Positions 16,154 through 19,820 of a stretch of 19,820 nucleotides of DNA are shown in pieces. Position numbers and translations under genes: made by a program. This DNA comes from an uncultured Candidatus Soleaferrea sp. (GTDB taxonomy: Bacteria; Bacillota; Clostridia; Oscillospirales; Ruminococcaceae): the NCBI GenBank assembly GCA_934527325.1, contig CAKTAG010000015.1, forward strand, positions 1 to 19,820, read 5' to 3'. Positions within the stretch are counted from its first letter, which is position 1; each line of letters opens with the position of its first letter. The notes beneath the pieces are model-generated. The model was given only the letters and a program-made list of their open reading frames with translations. It did not search any database and had not been told where the DNA came from.

Positions 16154-16183
16154 TTGACAAAATATATTTATATATGTTAAAAT
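16154..16183 (+). promoter_or_regulatory. Promoter of tRNA-Pro(CGG)
   Basis: The -35 is a perfect TTGACA (16154-16159). The -10 is TAAAAT (16178-16183) at 18-base spacing and is preceded by TGt, giving an extended -10. The tRNA begins 15 bases after it. Confidence 0.82.
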
Positions 16184-16198
16184 ATCTCATATAAATCG

Positions 16199-16275
16199 CG
16201 GAGTATAGCGCAGTTTGGTAGCGTGCTTGGTTCGGGACTAAGAGGCCGCGGGTTCAAATCCCGCTACTCCGACCA
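16199..16275 (+). tRNA. tRNA-Pro (anticodon CGG)
   Basis: The 77-base cloverleaf has acceptor stem CGGAGTA (16199-16205) fully paired with TACTCCG (16265-16271), discriminator A and an encoded CCA. The anticodon stem CTTGG/CTAAG has one G-T pair and encloses TTCGGGA, with anticodon CGG at 16233-16235, reading CCG. G37 follows. The D-arm and T-arm (GCGGG/CCCGC) are regular. It is a second proline isoacceptor in this window; CCG is a rare codon in the genes here. Confidence 0.96.
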
Positions 16276-16292
16276 TGGAAGCTGATTGAAAG

Positions 16293-16310
16293 TAAAATTA
16301 TATAATTTTA
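16293..16310 (+). repeat. AT-only palindrome after tRNA-Pro(CGG)
   Basis: TAAAATTATATAATTTTA is a perfect 18-base palindrome 17 bases after the tRNA. It could form a weak hairpin ending the tRNA transcript, but it lacks G-C pairs and a clear T-run, so termination here is doubtful. Confidence 0.25.
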
Positions 16311-16335
16311 TTGCTAAATTGTATAAATTTTTAAA

Positions 16336-17019
16336 GTGGTGGAAAAAATTAAAATTTATATAGCTTTAATTTTTATTTTAGTGTGTATATATTATATATA
16401 TATATATATACAAAAAATTAAAATCGTTAATGCTGGCAAATTAGGTGAAAATCAAGTTAAGTTAATATTGGCTAAATTAAATAAAAGTAAATATTATGTT
16501 ATGAATAATGTAATATTAAAACATACTAATGGTAACACAACACAAATAGATCATATTATAATATCTAGAAAAGGCATTTTTGTTGTAGAGACTAAAAATT
16601 ATGCAGGTGTATTATATGGAAATGTAAATAAAAAATATTGGATGCATATTTCTGGTAAAAACAAACACACAGTTTATAATATAATATATCAAAACCAAGG
16701 GCATATAGATGCTATAAAAAGTAATGTTGTAGATGTTATAGATTATATGCCAGATAAAAAATGTAAAAAATTTTTTGTTTCTATTTTGTTATTTAAAGAT
16801 GGTTGTATAGTTAAAATAAAAAAACCTTTATTTTATAAAGCAAATTTTAAAGTTTGTAAATTTAATAAATTAATTAAAACTATAAAAAAAGGGCATAGAA
16901 GAAATATTGTTTCTAAACAAACATATAAAAACTTAATAAGTGAAATAGAAAGAAAAAATATTGTTTCTAGAAGAAATATAAGTAAACATATAAAGCAAGT
17001 TAAAAATATAAAATATTAG
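16336..17019 (+). CDS. Membrane-anchored NERD-domain protein
   Basis: The 227-residue product has one N-terminal membrane helix (residues about 6-28) and then a NERD (nuclease-related) domain. Its key blocks are GKLGENQV, NNVILKHTNGNTTQIDHIIISRKGIFVVETKNYAG (Glu, Asp and ETK are the positions matching the nuclease-like core), YWMHISGK and IYQNQGHIDAI. The C-terminal about 60 residues are very basic and contain a repeated NIVS(K/R). NERD domains resemble restriction-endonuclease folds, but most have no proven activity. The start is uncertain: GTG 16336 and GTG 16339 lack an upstream ribosome site, and GTGGTGG (16336-16342) itself resembles one. The gene contains an 18-base TA tract in the membrane helix. 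It follows tRNA-Pro(CGG) and precedes mnmE; no partner gene suggests a role. Confidence 0.82.
   Translation: MVEKIKIYIALIFILVCIYYIYIYIQKIKIVNAGKLGENQVKLILAKLNKSKYYVMNNVILKHTNGNTTQIDHIIISRKGIFVVETKNYAGVLYGNVNKKYWMHISGKNKHTVYNIIYQNQGHIDAIKSNVVDVIDYMPDKKCKKFFVSILLFKDGCIVKIKKPLFYKANFKVCKFNKLIKTIKKGHRRNIVSKQTYKNLISEIERKNIVSRRNISKHIKQVKNIKY
16393..16410 (+). repeat. (TA)9 dinucleotide tract in NERD gene
   Basis: Nine uninterrupted TA units lie in frame within the codons of the N-terminal membrane helix, encoding alternating Tyr-Ile. Loss or gain of one unit would shift the frame and truncate the protein. See findings. Confidence 0.85.
16902..16969 (+). repeat. 14-base direct repeat in NERD tail
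   Basis: AAATATTGTTTCTA occurs at 16902-16915 and at 16956-16969, 54 bases apart and in the same frame, giving the repeated peptide NIVS in the basic C-terminal tail. It may reflect a small in-frame duplication or low-complexity drift. Confidence 0.6.
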
Positions 17020-17090
17020 GTTGCTACTATAAATTTATATTTACATATTTATTTAGGTTAATAACAATCTAAAATAAAAGAGGTTGTAAA

Positions 17091-18458
17091 ATGGATAATA
17101 ATACTATTGCTGCTATATCAACTCCATTTGCTCAAGGTGGAATAGGTGTTATAAGAATTTCTGGGCCAGAGGCGAAAGATATTGCTAGCAAGGTGTTTAA
17201 AAGTGCATGTGCAAAATCTATATTACATATGCAAGGTTATAGAGCTATGTTCGGCCATGTATTTGATGAAGATGGAGAAATAGATGAAGCTATTTTGTTA
17301 AATTTTAATGCGCCACATAGTTACACTGGTGAAGATGTAATAGAAATATCAGTTCACTCGGGTTTATATATATTAAAAAGAGTTTTAAGAGCTGTTATAA
17401 ATGCAGGTGCCAAATTAGCTGAAGGAGGTGAATTCACCAAAAGAGCATTTTTAAATGGTAAAATTTCGTTAACTCAGGCAGAATCTGTAATGGATTTGAT
17501 ATCAGCGCAGAGTGGGCAAGCAGCACATGCGGCTTTAATGGCTAAAGAAGGTGCTATTTTTGAACAGATATCTAAAATAAAGGGTGAATTACTTGATTTA
17601 ATTGCACATATAAGTGCTTGGATTGATTACCCAGAAGAAGATATTATAGATATAAGCAAAGAAGAAATTAAAAATGTTATTTTGAATGTAAAAGATTGTT
17701 TAAAAAAATTGGAATCTACATTTGATGTTGGCAAAATCTTAAAAGAGGGAATTAATACTGTAATTATAGGTAAACCAAATGTTGGAAAATCAACATTGAT
17801 GAACTTGTTGGTAGGTACAACTAAAAGTATAGTTACAGATATTCCAGGTACAACTAGAGATGTTATAGAAGAAAATATATTATTAGATGATGTAATGTTA
17901 AATATATTTGATACAGCTGGCATTAGAGATACATTAGACTTAGTTGAAAAACAAGGTGTTTACCTAGCGCAACAAAAAATAGAAGTTGCAGATATTATAC
18001 TTGCTGTTTTTGATAATTCTAGAGAGTTTGATGAAGAAGATGAAAGTGTTATAAATCAGTTAGATGCAAATAAAACAATAGCTATTATAAATAAAATTGA
18101 TTTAGTCTGTAAACTAGATGTTAACAAAATTGTAAATAAAATTCCAAATGTAATAATGGTTGAAGGTAATAATATAAAAAGTAAAGAGATTATATCTGCT
18201 GCAGTAAAACAGGTGTTAAATTTAAAAAATATAGATCCGTCTGCTGTAATTATTTCTAATGAAAGGCAATTGTTTTGTATTAAAAATGCCATAAAAAATA
18301 TTGGTGATGTTTTGAATTCAATTGAAAATAATTATACGTATGATGCAATCGCAGTATCTATTGAAGCAGTAATAGATTCATTGTTGGAATTAACTGGTGA
18401 ACAGGTGTCTGAAAGTGTAGTAAATAAAGTTTTTGCCAAATTTTGTGTTGGAAAATAA
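17091..18458 (+). CDS. mnmE: tRNA modification GTPase MnmE
   Basis: MnmE works with MnmG to install the (carboxymethyl)aminomethyl group on U34 of tRNAs such as tRNA-Lys(TTT). The 455-residue product has the N-terminal tetrahydrofolate-binding dimerisation domain (DTIAAISTPF..GGIGVIRISG; HSYTGEDVIEI; GEFTKRAFLNGK). Then comes the helical domain with the inserted G domain: G1 GKPNVGKST (about 226-234), the G2 region PGTTRD, G3 DTAG (about 274-277) and G4 NKID (about 333-336). It ends in the required C-V-G-K tetrad (Cys452). Length is normal. The ATG is preceded by AGAGGT about 10 bases upstream. mnmG, jag and yidC, frequent neighbours near the replication origin, are not here. An AbrB-like gene follows on its own promoter. 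Confidence 0.97.
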   Translation: MDNNTIAAISTPFAQGGIGVIRISGPEAKDIASKVFKSACAKSILHMQGYRAMFGHVFDEDGEIDEAILLNFNAPHSYTGEDVIEISVHSGLYILKRVLRAVINAGAKLAEGGEFTKRAFLNGKISLTQAESVMDLISAQSGQAAHAALMAKEGAIFEQISKIKGELLDLIAHISAWIDYPEEDIIDISKEEIKNVILNVKDCLKKLESTFDVGKILKEGINTVIIGKPNVGKSTLMNLLVGTTKSIVTDIPGTTRDVIEENILLDDVMLNIFDTAGIRDTLDLVEKQGVYLAQQKIEVADIILAVFDNSREFDEEDESVINQLDANKTIAIINKIDLVCKLDVNKIVNKIPNVIMVEGNNIKSKEIISAAVKQVLNLKNIDPSAVIISNERQLFCIKNAIKNIGDVLNSIENNYTYDAIAVSIEAVIDSLLELTGEQVSESVVNKVFAKFCVGK

Positions 18459-18487
18459 CTTTAATATTTTACATATTAACGAAAAAT

Positions 18488-18516
18488 TTGACATATACAT
18501 TGATATAATATATAAT
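18488..18516 (+). promoter_or_regulatory. Consensus promoter of abrB-like gene
   Basis: A perfect TTGACA (18488-18493) and a perfect TATAAT (18511-18516) are separated by exactly 17 bases. Transcription should start near 18523, giving a leader of about 36 bases. This is the strongest promoter in the window. Confidence 0.92.
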
Positions 18517-18558
18517 AATTAAGTATAAATATTATTATTAGAAAGTGGGAAATAAAAG

Positions 18559-18807
18559 ATGAAATCACTAGGGATTTTAAGAAGAATTGACGAACTTGGT
18601 AGAATTGTTTTACCAAAAGAATTACGGACAGCGTTTAATATAAGTTCTGGGGATGCATTGGAAATTTATACAGAAAGAGATAATACTATTATTTTGAAAA
18701 AGCATCAACCAAATTGTATTTTTTGTGGTTCAGACGAAAATTTAAAAGAATACAAGGGTCAGTTAGTATGCAAATCTTGTATTGATGACATGAATAAAAA
18801 TAATTAA
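18559..18807 (+). CDS. AbrB-family transition-state regulator with zinc-ribbon tail
   Basis: The 82-residue protein has an N-terminal AbrB/MazE swapped-hairpin DNA-binding domain: LGILRRIDELGRIVLPKELR (residues 4-23), then the FNISSGDALEIY and IILKKH strands. A C-terminal metal-binding ribbon follows, Cys53-xx-Cys56 and Cys71-xx-Cys74. This architecture is common among short Clostridia AbrB-like regulators and differs from SpoVT, which is about twice as long. It presumably binds DNA as a dimer or tetramer; targets are unknown. AGTGGGA at 18544-18550 supports the ATG. A consensus promoter precedes it and a long hairpin terminator follows, so it is monocistronic. It converges with spoVG, another transition-state regulator. 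Confidence 0.9.
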   Translation: MKSLGILRRIDELGRIVLPKELRTAFNISSGDALEIYTERDNTIILKKHQPNCIFCGSDENLKEYKGQLVCKSCIDDMNKNN

Positions 18808-18869
18808 AAAATTAAGCAATAAAAACGAAAAAACAATTTTATAATTGATGGTTTTATTTAACATTAATT

Positions 18870-18934
18870 AACCGCTGTTATTTATATAATTAAGCATAAA
18901 CAGCTTTATTATATAAATAATTTAGCGGTTTTTT
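18870..18934 (+). terminator. Long hairpin terminator after abrB-like gene
   Basis: AACCGCT (18870-18876) pairs with AGCGGTT (18924-18930). TTATTTATATAAT (18878-18890) pairs with ATTATATAAATAA (18908-18920), and AAGC (18892-18895) with GCTT (18903-18906). That makes 24 base pairs with only small interruptions, followed by six T (18929-18934). It serves the + strand. The - strand spoVG transcript would meet the same stem but without a good T-run. Confidence 0.85.
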
Positions 18935-18988
18935 ATATAATCAAATATTTTTTTATGTTTATACCAAAATAGGTAAAAGTTAGTAATG

Positions 18989-19273
18989 TTAGTCTTGTTG
19001 TGATGTGGTATTGTGTTGTTCTAAATAGTCATAATATGTTTTTAAAATCGTATCCTCTATATTTTTTCTAGCTGAAGATATAATAGGATGCACAATATCA
19101 CGGTAAATACCATTTTCTTCTTTTCTGCTAGGCATAGCTACAAAAATTCTCTCTGGACCTTGAATAATTTTTATATCATGTATTGCAAGAGCATCGTCTA
19201 TTGTAATTGATACTAAAGCACGTAATCTGTTTTCTTGGTATGTTTTTCTTATTCTAACATCTGTAATATTCAT
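18989..19273 (-). CDS. spoVG: Septation/transition regulator SpoVG
   Basis: SpoVG is a small nucleic-acid-binding regulator affecting septation, sporulation and other post-exponential traits in Bacillota; it also occurs in species that do not sporulate. The 94-residue product matches the family throughout: MNITDVRIRK, NRLRALVSITIDDALAIHDIKIIQG, FVAMPSRKEENGIYRDIVHPI and a helical end. The length is close to the usual 90-100. On the - strand, AGGGAG (complement of 19281-19286) lies seven bases before the ATG. It converges on the AbrB-like gene across the long hairpin. In many relatives spoVG lies next to glmU, purR or prs genes; none is visible here. Confidence 0.96.
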   Translation of the reverse strand: MNITDVRIRKTYQENRLRALVSITIDDALAIHDIKIIQGPERIFVAMPSRKEENGIYRDIVHPIISSARKNIEDTILKTYYDYLEQHNTTSQQD

Positions 19274-19313
19274 AAAAATACTCCCTTTTTTGACTTGACT
19301 TTTAATAGTTAGT

Positions 19314-19342
19314 TTTAAAAGAATAACATTAGCCTATATCAA
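19314..19342 (-). promoter_or_regulatory. Possible spoVG promoter
   Basis: Read on the - strand, TTGATA (complement of 19337-19342) and TTTAAA (19314-19319) are 17 bases apart and lie 41 bases before the start codon. The -10 is poor. The sigma-H pattern known for Bacillus spoVG was not recognised. Confidence 0.3.
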
Positions 19343-19794
19343 CTTATTTGTTTGGCAGTTAGTTTTTGTAATAAATAGGTTTATTATAAAAACTTAATAT
19401 TATTCATGTTTTGTAGTAAATATGTGTAATACTCTACTTATGAAATATTATATGCTAAAAATTGAAATATAACAGAAAAAATATAAATTAATTAAGAAAA
19501 TTTTTTTATTATATACACCAACATTTTAATCTGCAAAAAATAAGGAATTTATGTTAAAATTTAACAAAAGTAAATTAGTATTTTATAATATAAGCGTTGC
19601 AGTTAAACAGGCTGATTTTTTTGAAAAGGCAATATAAGGAACATACATGCCGTGAATAACATTTAAAAGATTTAAGATTGTGGTAGTGATAGTTGCTAAA
19701 TCCTAGGTTAGGTAAATTGCAATTTAGGGTAGAGAAAAATAAAGGTAAGTTGTAAAATAAAGATACCAAAATAAAAGATCCATATTGAAACATG
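19343..19794. other. AT-rich region without a recognised gene
   Basis: I see no ORF here with a convincing ribosome site or family resemblance. A possible extended -10, TGTTAAAAT, occurs near 19552-19560. Short complementary segments GGCA/TGCC (19628-19631, 19648-19651) and a palindrome at 19713-19726 suggest some structure. It may hold a small RNA or the regulatory leader of a gene beyond the right edge, but no known RNA family was recognised. Confidence 0.4.
19713..19726. repeat. 14-base palindrome, possible operator
   Basis: TAAATTGCAATTTA is a perfect palindrome. CTAAAT (19696-19701) and ATTTAG (19722-19727) form a second, interlocking inverted repeat. It lies about 70 bases before an extended -10 that would drive a gene off the right edge, so an operator is conceivable, but chance is also likely in such AT-rich DNA. 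Confidence 0.35.
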
Positions 19795-19803
19795 TGGTAT
19801 AAT
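19795..19803 (+). promoter_or_regulatory. Extended -10 at right edge
   Basis: TGgTATAAT is a perfect extended -10. The position 17 bases upstream (AAGATC, 19775-19780) is a poor -35, which extended -10 promoters can tolerate. The downstream gene is outside the window. Confidence 0.45.
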
Positions 19804-19820
19804 GTTAAGTGACAAAACAA

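Noticed and set aside
18559..18807. Naming the AbrB-like gene spoVT or abrB
   Set aside because: SpoVT is about twice as long with a GAF-type C-terminus, and the Cys-pair tail here differs from Bacillus AbrB, so no symbol is given.
307..19727. Shared 12-base word ATTGCAATTTAG at 307-318 and 19716-19727
   Set aside because: It is AT-rich and partly palindromic, the two copies have unrelated flanks, and a chance match is the simplest explanation. It does not define element ends.
19560..19740. Possible 6S, SRP or riboswitch RNA
   Set aside because: Weak long-range pairing (around GTTGCAGTT with AATTGCAAT) was noticed, but none of the conserved sequence elements of these families could be recognised, so no family name was given.
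19575..19820. Open frame on the - strand rich in Phe, Tyr, Cys and Leu
   Set aside because: It has no family resemblance, low-complexity composition expected from AT-rich noncoding DNA, and is cut by the window edge; no ribosome site can be judged.
1..19820. CRISPR array, toxin-antitoxin pair, prophage or biosynthetic cluster
   Set aside because: No regularly spaced repeats, paired small toxin/antitoxin genes, phage structural genes or multi-enzyme cluster were seen on either strand.

Overview
The window is a strongly AT-rich chromosomal segment from a low-GC Bacillota, most likely a member of the Clostridia. The evidence is Shine-Dalgarno-led genes with AT-ending codons, Clostridia-like versions of FeoA/FeoB plus the small Cys-rich partner, SpoVG, a short AbrB-type regulator with a zinc-ribbon tail, and both AsnRS and GatB. 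I cannot name a genus.

Layout. 1-300: the decayed 3' end of an IS30-family transposase. 340-570: a consensus promoter, tRNA-Lys(TTT) and a terminator-like hairpin. 584-13423: a co-directional run on the + strand: galE, rimM, trmD, gatB, asnS, a polytopic GT-C-like/PTPS-related membrane protein, mfd, feoA, feoB and a FeoB-associated Cys-rich membrane peptide. Gaps are mostly 23-45 bases, with a 4-base overlap (rimM/trmD) and an 8-base overlap (membrane protein/mfd). 13475-15978: tRNA-Pro(GGG), a Nudix ADP-ribose pyrophosphatase, a lipoprotein with Ca-binding-like Asp motifs, and aroQ. 16154-17019: tRNA-Pro(CGG) with its own promoter, then a membrane-anchored NERD-domain protein. 17091-18807: mnmE and an AbrB-family regulator with a perfect TTGACA-17-TATAAT promoter and a long hairpin terminator. 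18989-19273 on the - strand: spoVG. 19274-19820: no convincing gene, but a 14-base palindrome and an extended -10 near the right edge.

How the genes fit together. Much of the content serves translation: three tRNAs, RimM (30S maturation), TrmD and MnmE (tRNA modification), GatB and AsnRS (amide aminoacyl-tRNA). The rest is transcription-coupled repair (Mfd), ferrous iron uptake (Feo), UDP-sugar metabolism (GalE), the shikimate pathway (AroQ), nucleotide clean-up (Nudix) and transition-state regulators (AbrB-like, SpoVG).

I looked for an undescribed system and did not find a convincing one: this is mostly housekeeping DNA. The points that merit a second look are an 18-base TA tract inside the NERD gene, a candidate feo promoter embedded in the mfd stop codon, a strong codon-context pattern (AAC/TAC instead of AAT/TAT before proline), the detachment of rimM-trmD from its usual ribosomal-protein neighbours, and the unexplained right-hand intergenic region.
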